This document shows, in pieces, positions 48,858-57,488 of a stretch of 64,000 nucleotides of DNA. Numbering within the stretch: the stretch's first letter is position 1; each line of letters begins with the position of its first letter. This stretch comes from CBDCFV01 sp963664625 (GTDB lineage Bacteria > Chloroflexota > Dehalococcoidia > Lucifugimonadales > UBA3495). Location: assembly GCA_963664625.1 (NCBI GenBank), contig OY761541.1:1240001-1304000 (forward strand), written 5' to 3'. A model generated the notes under the pieces. That model was not told the DNA's origin and did not search any database. It saw nothing but the letters and a program-made list of their open reading frames with translations. The position numbers and the translations under genes are program-made.

Positions 48858-50110
48858 CCACCGGTGACCCCCAGGCCATCCCAAACAACGCGCCTTTGGA
48901 CGCGGCGCAGGTGCGCAAGGACTTCCCTGTCCTCCACCAGTTGGTAAACGGGAAGCCGCTGGTCTACTTGGACAACGGCGCAACCTCCCAGAAACCCCAA
49001 TGCGTGATAGACGCGCTGGTCCGTTACTACACGACCGACAACGCCAACGTGCATCGAGGCGTCCACACGTTGAGCCAGCGGGCCACCGACGACTACGAGA
49101 ACGCCCGCAGCAAAATCCGCAGCTTCCTCAACGCCGCCAGCGACCAAGAGATTATCTACACCAGGGGCACCACTGAAAGCATCAACTTGGTGGCCCAGAC
49201 CTTCGGCAAGCAGAACATAGGCGACGGTGACGAGATTATTGTCTCTAACATGGAACACCACTCCAACATCGTCCCGTGGCAGATCCTGTGCGAGGAGAAG
49301 GGGGCCATACTGCGGGTGGTGCCCATCGACGATTCGGGCGAGTTGCTGATGGACGAGTTCGAGTCAATGCTGGGCCCCCGCACCAAGCTGGTGTCCATGA
49401 CCCACGTATCCAACGCCCTTGGCACCATCGTGCCCGCCGAACGCATCGTGGAATTGTCCCACGCCCAGGGCGTGCCCGTGCTGCTGGACGGCGCCCAGGC
49501 CGTGCCCCACATGCGGGTGGACGTGAGAAGCTTGGACTGCGACTTCTACGTGTTCTCCGGCCATAAGCTGTTTGGCCCCACTGGCATTGGGGTCCTCTAT
49601 GGCAAGGCCGAACTTTTGGACTCCATGCCTCCCTACCAAGGGGGCGGTGAAATGATCAAGTCGGTCACCTTCGAGAAGACCCTCTACGCCGACCTTCCTT
49701 ATAAGTTCGAGGCGGGCACCCCCAACATCGCCGGCGCCATCGGCTTGGGAGAGGCAATAGACTACGTCGAGGCTCTTGGGTACGACCGCATCATGGCCCA
49801 CGAGCAGGAGTTGTTGGACTATGGTTCCCGCGCCCTTTCATCCATCGAGGGCGTTAAAATTATCGGCACCGCGGCCCACAAGTCCGGCATTCTCTCGTTC
49901 ATCATGGACGGCGTCCACCCGCACGACATCGGCACCATCCTGGATATAGAAGGGATCGCGGTGCGCACCGGGCACCATTGCGCCCAGCCAGTGATGGACC
50001 GGTTCCAGATCCCGGCCACCGCCCGAGCGTCCCTGGCGATGTACAATACCAAGGAGGATATCGACGCTTTGGTCGTGGGTATTGACCGCGTCATCGAGGT
50101 ATTCAGCTAA
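48854..50110 (+). CDS. sufS: Cysteine desulfurase SufS
   Basis: A 418-residue group II cysteine desulfurase. The PLP lysine is Lys238 (FSGHKLFGPTGIG), and the persulfide Cys is Cys376 (RTGHHCAQP). YLDNGATSQKP, ANVHRGVHTLS and RGTTESINLVA are the other signature blocks. SufS takes sulfur from cysteine and passes it to SufU, whose gene follows with a 1-bp overlap. Confidence 0.96.
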   Translation: MTTGDPQAIPNNAPLDAAQVRKDFPVLHQLVNGKPLVYLDNGATSQKPQCVIDALVRYYTTDNANVHRGVHTLSQRATDDYENARSKIRSFLNAASDQEIIYTRGTTESINLVAQTFGKQNIGDGDEIIVSNMEHHSNIVPWQILCEEKGAILRVVPIDDSGELLMDEFESMLGPRTKLVSMTHVSNALGTIVPAERIVELSHAQGVPVLLDGAQAVPHMRVDVRSLDCDFYVFSGHKLFGPTGIGVLYGKAELLDSMPPYQGGGEMIKSVTFEKTLYADLPYKFEAGTPNIAGAIGLGEAIDYVEALGYDRIMAHEQELLDYGSRALSSIEGVKIIGTAAHKSGILSFIMDGVHPHDIGTILDIEGIAVRTGHHCAQPVMDRFQIPATARASLAMYNTKEDIDALVVGIDRVIEVFS

Positions 50111-50559
50111 TGGCCAGTCTAGGTGACCTTTACCAGGAAATCCTCCTCGAACACAACAGCCGTCCTCGCAATTTCCGCAAGCTGGAGGACGCCGACCGCA
50201 CCGCCGACGGCTACAACCCGCTGTGCGGCGACAAAGTGGAACTGTTCATCAAGCTGGAAGACGACGTCATCTCCGACGTGGGGTTCCAAGGCCACGGCTG
50301 CGCCATATCCCGCGCTTCGGCGTCGATGTTGACCCAGAGCGTCAAGGGCCGCAGCGTCGAGAAAGCCCACGAGATTTTCGATGCCTTCCACAACATGCTT
50401 GTCGACCCGTCCGCTGAGGTCGACTACGATCTGTTGGACGACCTGGAAAGTCTTGCCGGAGTGTCCGACTATCCCACCCGCATCAAGTGCGCCGTCCTGG
50501 CATGGCACACGTTGCGGGCGGCGCTCGACGGGCAATCGGAAGCGGTCACCACCGAGTAG
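50110..50559 (+). CDS. sufU: Zinc-dependent sulfurtransferase SufU
   Basis: A 149-residue SufU. The zinc ligands match the Bacillus protein: Cys39 and Asp41 (NPLCGDKV), Cys64 (GHGCAISRAS) and Cys127 (RIKCAVLAW). SufU accepts the persulfide sulfur from SufS. The start overlaps the sufS stop by one base. A divergent second copy follows. Confidence 0.94.
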   Translation: MASLGDLYQEILLEHNSRPRNFRKLEDADRTADGYNPLCGDKVELFIKLEDDVISDVGFQGHGCAISRASASMLTQSVKGRSVEKAHEIFDAFHNMLVDPSAEVDYDLLDDLESLAGVSDYPTRIKCAVLAWHTLRAALDGQSEAVTTE

Positions 50560-50577
50560 ACGAGGCACGCAGGACTC

Positions 50578-51045
50578 ATGGCCAGCCCTCCCGACGTACC
50601 CTTGCAGGGCCTCTACGGCGACCTGATCCTGGACCACTACCGCAACCCACGCCTCCGCACTCCCTTGGACGACGCCGACGTGGAAGCCGAGGAGTTCAAC
50701 CCCTTCTGTGGCGACCGGGTAATTCTCCAGTTGAGCGTAGACCAGCAGGGACTCGTGGCGGGAGCCAGCGCCCGGTCCGAAGGCTGCTCCATCATCCAAG
50801 CCTCCGCCTCAATGCTGGCCCAGATGACCCTCGGCAAGTCGCTTGAGCAGGTGGAAAGCGTCGCCGACCGCTTCAGGTCCATGATGCAGCGAAAGGCCTC
50901 CCGCGGCGAGGACATGAACGGCTTGGACGATCTTCAGGCTCTACAGGTTGTCCGCCGGTTCCCGGTCCGCATCAAGTGCGCCCTGCTGCCGTGGACGGCG
51001 CTGGAAATCGGCATTGAAGACTTCCGCGCCCGCAACACCCGCTGA
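50578..51045 (+). CDS. SufU paralogue
   Basis: A 155-residue SufU-like protein, 18 bp after sufU. All ligands are retained: Cys44 and Asp46 (NPFCGDRV), Cys70 (SEGCSIIQAS) and Cys134 (RIKCALLPW). It differs from the first copy in the inter-ligand segments (MQRKASRGEDMNGLDDLQ at about 103-120) and is a diverged duplicate, not a recent one. It may act on a different acceptor. It ends the suf operon. Confidence 0.88.
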   Translation: MASPPDVPLQGLYGDLILDHYRNPRLRTPLDDADVEAEEFNPFCGDRVILQLSVDQQGLVAGASARSEGCSIIQASASMLAQMTLGKSLEQVESVADRFRSMMQRKASRGEDMNGLDDLQALQVVRRFPVRIKCALLPWTALEIGIEDFRARNTR

Positions 51046-51118
51046 CATCCCTCTTCCCGTCATTGCCATGAAAATAGGCCATTTTCATATTCATACGTGG
51101 CCCCAAGGGGCCATCTGC

Positions 51119-51143
51119 AATTCCCGCGCAGGCGGGAATCCAC
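51119..51143. repeat. Dispersed palindromic repeat
   Basis: AATTCCCGCGCAGGCGGGAA followed by TCCAC, after the suf operon and before the convergent dinB-like gene. Confidence 0.85.
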
Positions 51144-51183
51144 AGGCCTCAGCCAACCTGAAACCCGCTCCACACCCCGGCGC

Positions 51184-51687
51184 CTAACCGTCCCGCAACA
51201 ACCCCCTCAAATACGAAATATGCCCCTGGTGCTGGTACACCTCGCCCACCACCTGGCGGAAAATCGCCCCAACCGACATTTCCGGACGCTGCTCCCTCGG
51301 CACCACCTCGAAATCTTCCGGGGTTAGCCCCCTCAGGTACTCGAACGTCCCGGCGCGCACCGCCTCCCCGTACCTCAGCAACTCGGCCAGGTCCAGATCA
51401 GGGAATTGGGCAACCTGCTCACTCGAATGCCCGAAGCCGTTGTCTCGGGTGGGCAAGCCGAACTTCTCGTTCCAGCCGTCCCGCTCCCAGATCTCCAGTT
51501 TCCGCTGGATGAAAAACTGGAACCACATATCCTCAACCCGGATCATGTGCCACAGCATCCATCCAATGGGGTTGGCCTCCGGTCCCGGTCGCCAGCGCAA
51601 CTCTTCCGGCGTCAGGTCCTGCACCGCTTCCATCAAGAACTCGTGCTCCACATTGAAGGCGTCTTCAATGAACTCGTTAAGCGTCAT
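51184..51687 (-). CDS. DinB-family protein
   Basis: About 167 residues from ATG 51687, which has GAGGAGCGG upstream; the open frame continues 19 codons further up. The four-helix DinB fold is suggested by WMLWHMIRVEDMWFQFFI (about residues 42-59, first metal His) and QVVGEVYQHQGHISYLRGLL near the end (further His). DinB proteins are metal-binding and include thiol transferases and uncharacterised stress proteins. The function here is open. Confidence 0.82.
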   Translation of the reverse strand: MTLNEFIEDAFNVEHEFLMEAVQDLTPEELRWRPGPEANPIGWMLWHMIRVEDMWFQFFIQRKLEIWERDGWNEKFGLPTRDNGFGHSSEQVAQFPDLDLAELLRYGEAVRAGTFEYLRGLTPEDFEVVPREQRPEMSVGAIFRQVVGEVYQHQGHISYLRGLLRDG

Positions 51688-51761
51688 GTCCCGCTCCTCG
51701 TCATGGGCTGTCACCAGCAAATTCCGACCGATGACATCGAGCACCCATTATTCGCAACTGC

Positions 51762-52169
51762 TTATCCCGGCTCCGTAAGCGGCTCCAAAATATCCAGCAT
51801 GAGTTCCACATCGTCAAGTCCTTGACTGATGACGTCGGGCCGCAGAAACCTTCTACGAGTGTAGAAGAAACCGTGGAGGGCGTTGGCCACAGGCCACAGA
51901 CTCCGCAACCGGGAGTTTCCTGACAGGTCCTGGGCTTGATACATGACAGTGAAAAATTCGTCGTGCTTTGCATATTTCCAGCCGCGGGCTTCAGCGACCG
52001 CCTTGGCCATCCATGCGGCGGCGCCCCAACCCTTTTCGGCGGCTCGATGCCAGTCTCCCGCGGCCAAGTATTCCCGGCTTTTGTCCAAAAACTCTCGGGA
52101 TTGCCGACGGTAATCATCCGATGCGTTGCCGTCTTGTTCGTATGGTTCGATGGGGTACATTTGGGTCAT
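51762..52169 (-). CDS. PaREP1-family protein
   Basis: A 135-residue helical protein. FLDKSREYLAAGDWHRAAEK followed by GWGAAAWMAKAVAEARGW (residues about 27-62) matches the PaREP1/HEPN-like family found in archaea and Chloroflexota. No RNase-type RxxxxH motif is evident. Its function is unknown. The gene lies in the same direction as the dinB-like gene, with a 74-bp gap. Confidence 0.75.
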   Translation of the reverse strand: MTQMYPIEPYEQDGNASDDYRRQSREFLDKSREYLAAGDWHRAAEKGWGAAAWMAKAVAEARGWKYAKHDEFFTVMYQAQDLSGNSRLRSLWPVANALHGFFYTRRRFLRPDVISQGLDDVELMLDILEPLTEPG

Positions 52170-52346
52170 TGACTAAATCCCTCGGCGCTGCGAATAAGTC
52201 TCACCATTGGTCAATTCTAGCCAAGATTATCCAACAGCATGTACTTGTAACGCAAAGCCTTGTTGTCATCTGGGGTTGTATACTGTCCGGCGTTCACCGT
52301 CTGAAAACGGGCCGGCCCCGCCCATACCAACCGGCAGGAGGAATGT

Positions 52347-53168
52347 ATGCCGGAAGCGCCGGACTTGGAAGTCATCAAAGATTACCTGAACGAACACGTC
52401 CAAGGTCAAACGGTGGAGTCCGCCCGAGTGTTGCGGCCCACGGTCTTGAGGGCCTTGGCGGGCGACTTCTCCGCCGACATTTCGGGGCGAACGTTCGGGG
52501 CTTTCGAACGGCGGGGCAAGTTCCTGTTGGCCCCGTTGTCGGGGGAACGGTGGCTGGTCATCAACCCCATGCTCACCGGCGCTGTCCAGTACTGCAACCG
52601 GCGGGAGCGGGTACTGAAGAAGACCTCCTTCATCCTCGAACTGGACCGGGGATCGGACCTGCGTTACTTGGACGACCGGCAAATGGGGATGGTCTACTAC
52701 GTTTCCGACGACCGGATGGCCGAGGTATCACGCTTGCAGGACCAGGGCGTCGACGTTCTGGAAGACATCTCTTTCGACGAGTTTCAAGCTCGGCTGAAGG
52801 TGTTCCGGGGTGAGATAAAGGGAGTGCTCACCAGGGGAGCGTTCATCGCCGGTATCGGCAACGCCTATTCCGACGAAATACTGTTCGCCGCCGGCATATC
52901 GCCCTTCAGGAAAGCCCGGTCACTGAGCCAAGAGGAGTTGGCCCGGCTCCATGAGCAGTCCCGCGCCGTGGTCGAAGACGCCATAGAGGTATTGCGCGGC
53001 CGCATGGGCGACCGGATACACGTGAAGATTCGGGGCTTCCTGAAGGTGCACGCCAAGGGAGGCCAGCCCTGCCCCAGATGCGGCGGCAACATCACCCAGC
53101 TTAACGCCAACCAGCGCATGACCAGCTACTGCCGCAAGTGCCAGCCGGGGATGCTCATCAAAACCTGA
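52347..53168 (+). CDS. mutM: Formamidopyrimidine-DNA glycosylase (Fpg/Nei family)
   Basis: A 273-residue base-excision repair glycosylase/lyase. Pro2 and Glu3 (MPEAPDLEV) are the catalytic N-terminus, Lys58 lies in RRGKFLL, and IAGIGNAYSDEILFAAG is the helix-two-turn-helix part. The zinc finger is complete: Cys242, 245, 262 and 265 (CPRCGG...CRKC). It removes oxidised purines and cuts the strand. GGAGGAATGT is directly before ATG 52347. The start MPEAPD differs a little from the usual MPELPE. It might be a Nei-type enzyme. Confidence 0.9.
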   Translation: MPEAPDLEVIKDYLNEHVQGQTVESARVLRPTVLRALAGDFSADISGRTFGAFERRGKFLLAPLSGERWLVINPMLTGAVQYCNRRERVLKKTSFILELDRGSDLRYLDDRQMGMVYYVSDDRMAEVSRLQDQGVDVLEDISFDEFQARLKVFRGEIKGVLTRGAFIAGIGNAYSDEILFAAGISPFRKARSLSQEELARLHEQSRAVVEDAIEVLRGRMGDRIHVKIRGFLKVHAKGGQPCPRCGGNITQLNANQRMTSYCRKCQPGMLIKT

Positions 53169-53230
53169 CCCAGCTCAGAAACTATCTCAAAACTTGGCGT
53201 TCTACCCTCTCCGTCATTCCAACCTCAATC

Positions 53231-53257
53231 CGTCATTCCCGCGAAGGCGGGAATCCA
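53231..53257. repeat. Dispersed palindromic repeat
   Basis: CGTCATTCCCGCGAAGGCGG followed by GAATCCA, between mutM and the tRNA gene. Confidence 0.88.
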
Positions 53258-53342
53258 TAACCTTCGGGCGGCGACGATGGGATGACAGTGGAGATGGTTG
53301 ATTTTGAGGTAGTTTCTTAGAGGCCTTCCGGAAAAAAGAAAA

Positions 53343-53366
53343 GCCCGCATCAAGCGGGCCTCTTTC
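53343..53366 (-). terminator. Intrinsic terminator of the tRNA gene
   Basis: The stem GCCCGC-TTGAT-GCGGGC (read on the minus strand) is followed by a T-rich run (TTTTCTTTTTTCC) just past it at 53331-53342. It lies 10-30 bp after the tRNA 3' end. Confidence 0.75.
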
Positions 53367-53375
53367 TGATTACAT

Positions 53376-53450
53376 TGGAGCGGGAGAAGGGATTTGAACC
53401 CTCGGCCTTCTCCTTGGCAAGGAGACGCTCTACCCCTGAGCCACTCCCGC
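53376..53450 (-). tRNA. tRNA-Gly (GCC)
   Basis: A 75-nt cloverleaf including encoded CCA. The acceptor stem GCGGGAG pairs with CTCCCGC. The D arm is GTGGCTCAGGGGTAGAGC, the anticodon arm TCTCC-TTGCCAA-GGAGA (anticodon GCC), and the T arm contains GGTTCAAATCC. The discriminator base is T, followed by CCA. Confidence 0.97.
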
Positions 53451-53508
53451 ATAACCCACTAAGGTCAGGGATTCTTGACGCTGCCCTTTCCTCAGTAACT
53501 GACGTCTT

Positions 53509-53538
53509 ATTATACACGAAAATACGGGGATATGTAAA
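53509..53538 (-). promoter_or_regulatory. Promoter of the tRNA-Gly gene
   Basis: On the minus strand: TTTACA (53538-53533), an 18-bp spacer and TATAAT (53514-53509), with TG before the -10. It lies about 55 bp upstream of the mature tRNA. Confidence 0.7.
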
Positions 53539-53714
53539 TAGCCTGAAAATTGGCAGAAAGTCCTGCTGCCATAAACATTGTACAATTGACCGGTTCATCA
53601 GACAGATATAAATTGCCGAGACCTGTCGCACCCATAAGTATCTTGAGACCATTGCCGTCACTGAACGTATCGTTGACCCAGCCATAGCCGGGGATCGTTT
53701 GCATTAAGGGGGAT

Positions 53715-54533
53715 ATGAGCTTCCACATGAGCAAGAAAAGTGAACGCGAAGCTACCAATAGGGAGACAACTACCTCTGCTTCCGAATGGAATCCTGCGAT
53801 TAGCTCGCTGATTCCAAAAGGTCGTAAGCTTGTAAAGGTTTCGCCAGACGCAAAATTGGAAGAAGCCACTACCCTTATGCGAGCATACAACTACTCGCAG
53901 CTTCCTGTGATGGCGGGGGAGAGAAATGTCAAGGGGGTAATTAGCTGGAAATCTATTGGCTCTAGTGAGATTGCTCAAATTGGAACCAGTGAAGTCAGAC
54001 ATTACATGGACGATAATATCTCAAATATCTTACGTCAAACTGTCTATGCGACCGATTCTCTCATCCAAGTCTCGCACATTATTGAAGAGCACGACTATGT
54101 TCTTGTGAAAAGTCAACAAAATGCCATTGTCGGAATAGTAACCGTCAGCGATTTATCTGGGGAGTTTCGGACCCTATATGAGCCCATTTACCTTTCAGGA
54201 AGCGTGGAATTAAATTTGAGGCAGATCGTCCAAAATGCGAATTTTGCAGATTGTGACTTTGAGAAGGCAGGGGTCACCAATGTCATCGAGAAATTGACAC
54301 TTAGCCAATATAATCAGTTGATAAGCGATGAGGGAAATTGGAGCAAGCTAAAACTTAAAAATGTAGACTGCAAAACATTCCGAAAATGCCTATCAGAAGT
54401 AACAGACATCCGTAACTCGGTCGTGCATTTCAGAGTCAGGGAGGTGCCCCATGAGAAGAAAGAGCTATTACGTAGCTTTTCAGAGTTCGTAGAAGCTCTG
54501 GCAATAACCCAATCAAAACAGAATTCTCCTTAG
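53715..54533 (+). CDS. CBS-domain pair fused to a HEPN-like C-terminal domain
   Basis: A 272-residue protein. Residues about 38-85 (VSPDAKLEEATTLMRAYNYSQLPVM, in pieces, then GVISWKSI) and about 100-150 (GIVTVSDLSGEF) form a CBS pair that should bind adenine nucleotides. The C-terminal half is helical and ends in DIRNSVVHFRVRE; RNSVVH (233-238) fits the R-x4-H motif of HEPN ribonucleases. An adenylate-sensing RNase is therefore a possible reading, but this is inference. The DNA is clearly richer in A/T than the neighbours, and the gene sits alone beside an insertion element, so it was probably acquired. The start is ATG 53715 or 53727. Confidence 0.7.
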   Translation: MSFHMSKKSEREATNRETTTSASEWNPAISSLIPKGRKLVKVSPDAKLEEATTLMRAYNYSQLPVMAGERNVKGVISWKSIGSSEIAQIGTSEVRHYMDDNISNILRQTVYATDSLIQVSHIIEEHDYVLVKSQQNAIVGIVTVSDLSGEFRTLYEPIYLSGSVELNLRQIVQNANFADCDFEKAGVTNVIEKLTLSQYNQLISDEGNWSKLKLKNVDCKTFRKCLSEVTDIRNSVVHFRVREVPHEKKELLRSFSEFVEALAITQSKQNSP

Positions 54534-54778
54534 TACTACAGTTGCACTTCTGGAGCCAGTCGTGATAGCCGACGTTGGTAGTGACATCGTCGAGCTTGAG
54601 CTTGATGATGAAGTCGCCACAGAGACTAGGACAGGACTAGCTCAGCTGGGTGGTCCACCGTCCACACAAGGCAGGTAAGCATAGGAACCGTGGTCTTTTG
54701 GAAAGTCGCAAACCCATGCCATAAGTCCGTCCATCGCAACCGCCACCGTAAGAATTGCCATTTCTCGCTTGACCAAGT
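54534..54778. other. Intergenic region
   Basis: About 245 bp between two converging genes. On the minus strand a 39-codon ORF (54642-54761, starting MAILTVAVAMDGLMAW) follows the lipoprotein gene closely, but there is no recognisable domain. I do not count it as a gene. Confidence 0.35.
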
Positions 54779-55693
54779 CTAGTTCATCTCCACTCCGCAA
54801 GCCTCAAGAACCGGCTTCACCGCCCAGTAAAGGCCAGCCGGACTGAATACGGCGGTTACCGGGTCTCTATTTTCCGGCTTCACTCGAATGACAAATTCGT
54901 TGGCATTGAATAAATCATGGATCATGACAATGGCCCTTTCGCCAGATATATAAGGACCTCCCCCATTTTTATGGATATTCCACACCTCTGTCTTGACAGG
55001 TTGATCACCGATTCTGAATGAAACTGTAGGATCGTTAAATGAAACTTCTTGACCGAAAGGCTTACTGGTCCACCCAACCCCTAACCCTACTGTATATTCT
55101 AAATCTTCGAAGCACCCAATCGACATTAACAATTGAATCCCCATGAAAAGCAATTCTCCATCTTGCTCGTTTAGGGCGATAGATACTTGACGTTTTCGTG
55201 TCAGTGGGTCTGTCTCATCCCTCAAGGTTCCCCACTCGCCATAGAAAGGCATTGGCGTAGGTGTTCCGACAATCCGTGTCGTGGGCGTCGGGTAAGGTGT
55301 AGCCGTTGGGTAGGGTGTGGCCGTCGGAAGCGGAACAGGCGTATAAGTCGGGGCTGGTGTGTACGTGGGTAAAGGCGTAGCCGTTGGGTAAGGTGTAGCC
55401 GTAGGAAGAGGAACAGTCGTGTACGCTGGGGCTGGTGTGTATGTGGGAAGTGGGATAGCCGTTGGGTAAGGTGTAGCCGTGGGTTCAAGCGTAGCCATTG
55501 CCGCCGTGGGCGCGGGGGAATCAGTTGGTGTCGGCATGTCTGTTGTTGGGAGTGTAGCTGTCGGCGCACTGGTAGCCGAAACCGTTTTCGGCGCAGGTTC
55601 ACTACCGCAGGCAACGGACACAACGACCAGAGCCAGCGCAAGAATTACAAATGCAATGCGTACGGGATGGGCAAGCATAGACAGGTGTTGCAC
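54779..55693 (-). CDS. Lipoprotein with PT-rich repeat linker
   Basis: A 304-residue exported protein. The signal peptide ends in VVSVACGS (Cys29, lipobox). Residues about 45-145 are a low-complexity Thr/Pro/Ala/Tyr linker built on the words TATPYPTA and LPTYTPAP, repeated three to four times, with the corresponding DNA repeats at 55270-55500. The C-terminal 160 residues (from about FYGEWGTLRDETDP) form a domain of unknown identity with a Cys pair (Cys near 213 and Cys near 300). It is an anchored surface protein; the linker should span the cell envelope. No function is assigned. Confidence 0.75.
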   Translation of the reverse strand: MQHLSMLAHPVRIAFVILALALVVVSVACGSEPAPKTVSATSAPTATLPTTDMPTPTDSPAPTAAMATLEPTATPYPTAIPLPTYTPAPAYTTVPLPTATPYPTATPLPTYTPAPTYTPVPLPTATPYPTATPYPTPTTRIVGTPTPMPFYGEWGTLRDETDPLTRKRQVSIALNEQDGELLFMGIQLLMSIGCFEDLEYTVGLGVGWTSKPFGQEVSFNDPTVSFRIGDQPVKTEVWNIHKNGGGPYISGERAIVMIHDLFNANEFVIRVKPENRDPVTAVFSPAGLYWAVKPVLEACGVEMN

Positions 55694-55957
55694 TGGGAAA
55701 CCCTCTTGCGGCCAGAATCACGGCTACCTGCCACAGTCACCTCAATCCCTTTGCTGACCAAACAAAGGGGCGCGGAAGAACCACACTCTGGATCAGGTTC
55801 TCAAAGGGATGTGTAGGGGAATAGTTGAAGCCGACTGTAGCACTGGCAATAATATAATACCCGAAAACCCAACCGTGGCGGCGACGCGCCTCGTGACAAT
55901 CGCGGGGGTTCGTTCATACCGAAGCCGTGGCGATAACTTAGGACCGTGTTGGAATAC
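55694..55957. other. Intergenic region upstream of the insertion element
   Basis: It lies between the lipoprotein start and the IS66-type element. The promoter of the lipoprotein gene should be here, but I cannot identify it. There is no RNA gene or repeat that I recognise. Confidence 0.4.
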
Positions 55958-57393
55958 CCCGCCTTGTAACTGTTCAGACTTGATGAGGTGAATTGACCGA
56001 AAGTTGTTTTCTTTCTGAAAAACGCTGGCGTGCGGGGCGCGATTGTGGCATAAGAGAGCCATGGAAACCGAAGTGGACCTGAACCAAGCGAGCCGGGAAA
56101 CTCTGCTGGAGATCATCGCGGAACTGAGACAGCGAGTCGAGAGCCTGGAAGCCCGGCTATCTGGCGGTGGACCGGGGGCCAGGATGCCGGGGCATAAACT
56201 GTCCGCCAGACGCAAGAAGCCGGCGGCGGAAAAGAAGCCGCGCAAGAAGCGTCAGCACGGCTTCGCCCGACCGCGGATGGAACCCACCGGGCGGGTGGTC
56301 CACGCCCCGGACTCTTGCCCCGAATGCCATACCCCTCTCACCGGGGGATGGGTGCATCGGACCCGGGAAGTCATAGACATTCCGGTAATCCCGGCAGAAG
56401 TCACGGAGCACGTATTCATAGCCCGGACCTGTCCGTTGTGCCGGAAACGGCGGCGGCCCCAGGAGCCCCTGAAAGGTCTGGCCGTGGGCCGCCAACGCCT
56501 TGGAACCAATCTGGTGAGCTTGATGGTGACTCTACGGGAAGAGGGACGGCTGCCCGTAAGGACCATCCAATGGTATCTGCGAGTATTCCATCAGTTGAAA
56601 CTGAGCGTTGGGGCTATCGTCCAGGCGGTCCATCAGGTTGCCCGGCAGGGAAGAGCGGAGGTGGGTAAGATCCTGGAGCGCATCCGTTCCAGCCCGGTAG
56701 TAAACGCCGATGAGACGGGTTGGCGGGAGAACGGGAAAAACGGCTACGTCTGGACTTTCAGCACGCCCACGGAGCGGTTCTTCCTGCGCCGGGGCCGGAG
56801 CGGGGAGGTGGTGGACGAGGTCCTGGGCGAGTCCTTCGAAGGGATTCTGGTGAGCGACTTCTACGCGGCCTACCACCACTACCCTGGACTCAAGCAGAGA
56901 TGTTGGGTCCACCTGCTGCGGGATATTCACGCGCTGAAGGTCTGCTACCCGGAAGACGACGGACTGGTCCGGTGGGCATTGGGAGTGCAACGGCTTTATG
57001 CCAAAGGCCGGGAATGGGCGGCTGGGAGACGCCCTCCGTCCCGGGTACAGTTGGTGCTGGAGGAGCGGTTGCTGGCGCTGTGCAGGCCTTTCCTGGAAGA
57101 CCCGTTGGCAGTGCAAGCCAAGCTATGCCGGAGGATTGAGCGGCATATCAAGGAGTTGTTCGTCTTCGTGTCGCACCCGGAGGCTCCATCTGACAATAAT
57201 GGTGCTGAACGGAGCCTGCGTCACTTGGTGATCAGCCGTAAAATCAGCGGCGGGACCCGCTCCCAACAGGGCAGCAACAGCAAATTGGTCCTGGCCTCCC
57301 TCTTTGGAACCTGGCGCGCCAGGGGCCTGAACCCCTTCCTGGAATGCCGCCAGTTGCTCATTTCCCCTCAACCCTGAACAGTTACCCCGCCTT
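55958..57393 (+). mobile_element. IS66-family insertion sequence (ISBst12-like) with target duplications
   Basis: The element spans 55966-57385 (1420 bp). The termini are inverted repeats: GTAACTGTTCAG at 55966-55977 and CTGAACAGTTAC at 57374-57385, perfect over 12 bp with weaker agreement inward. Both ends are flanked by CCCGCCTT (55958-55965 and 57386-57393), an 8-bp direct repeat of the size made by IS66 elements. Only one transposase gene is present, as in the ISBst12 subgroup without tnpA/tnpB. The intact ends and duplication indicate a fairly recent insertion. Confidence 0.93.
56061..57377 (+). CDS. tnpC: IS66-family transposase
   Basis: A transposase of about 438 residues (ATG 56061; ATG 56043 adds six). 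In the longer numbering: an N-terminal coiled coil (about 14-38), a basic stretch (54-75), a zinc ribbon (Cys92, 95, 130, 133) and the DDE domain with Asp223 (VVNADETGWR), Asp272 (LVSDFYAAY) and Glu389 (NNGAERSLR). No frameshift or stop interrupts it. It moves DNA by cut-and-paste or copy-in at the ends described for the element. Confidence 0.94.
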   Translation: METEVDLNQASRETLLEIIAELRQRVESLEARLSGGGPGARMPGHKLSARRKKPAAEKKPRKKRQHGFARPRMEPTGRVVHAPDSCPECHTPLTGGWVHRTREVIDIPVIPAEVTEHVFIARTCPLCRKRRRPQEPLKGLAVGRQRLGTNLVSLMVTLREEGRLPVRTIQWYLRVFHQLKLSVGAIVQAVHQVARQGRAEVGKILERIRSSPVVNADETGWRENGKNGYVWTFSTPTERFFLRRGRSGEVVDEVLGESFEGILVSDFYAAYHHYPGLKQRCWVHLLRDIHALKVCYPEDDGLVRWALGVQRLYAKGREWAAGRRPPSRVQLVLEERLLALCRPFLEDPLAVQAKLCRRIERHIKELFVFVSHPEAPSDNNGAERSLRHLVISRKISGGTRSQQGSNSKLVLASLFGTWRARGLNPFLECRQLLISPQP

Positions 57394-57488
57394 AAGTATC
57401 GTTGACAGACTCAGCAGAGATTGATAAAATCAAAGGGTGATGTTCCCTGTTGTCCGCTTCGGCGCACATCAGGTTGGTATACCTTGTT

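Noticed and set aside
53376..53450. tRNA-Gly as attachment site for the accessory island at 53.7-57.7 kb
   Set aside because: The island lies on the 5' side of the tRNA, not at its 3' end; there is no integrase gene, and I see no repeated tRNA 3' segment at the far border.
55966..56042. Missing IS66 accessory genes tnpA and tnpB as a sign of a broken element
   Set aside because: The ISBst12-type subgroup normally has a single transposase gene, and both ends with target duplications are intact.
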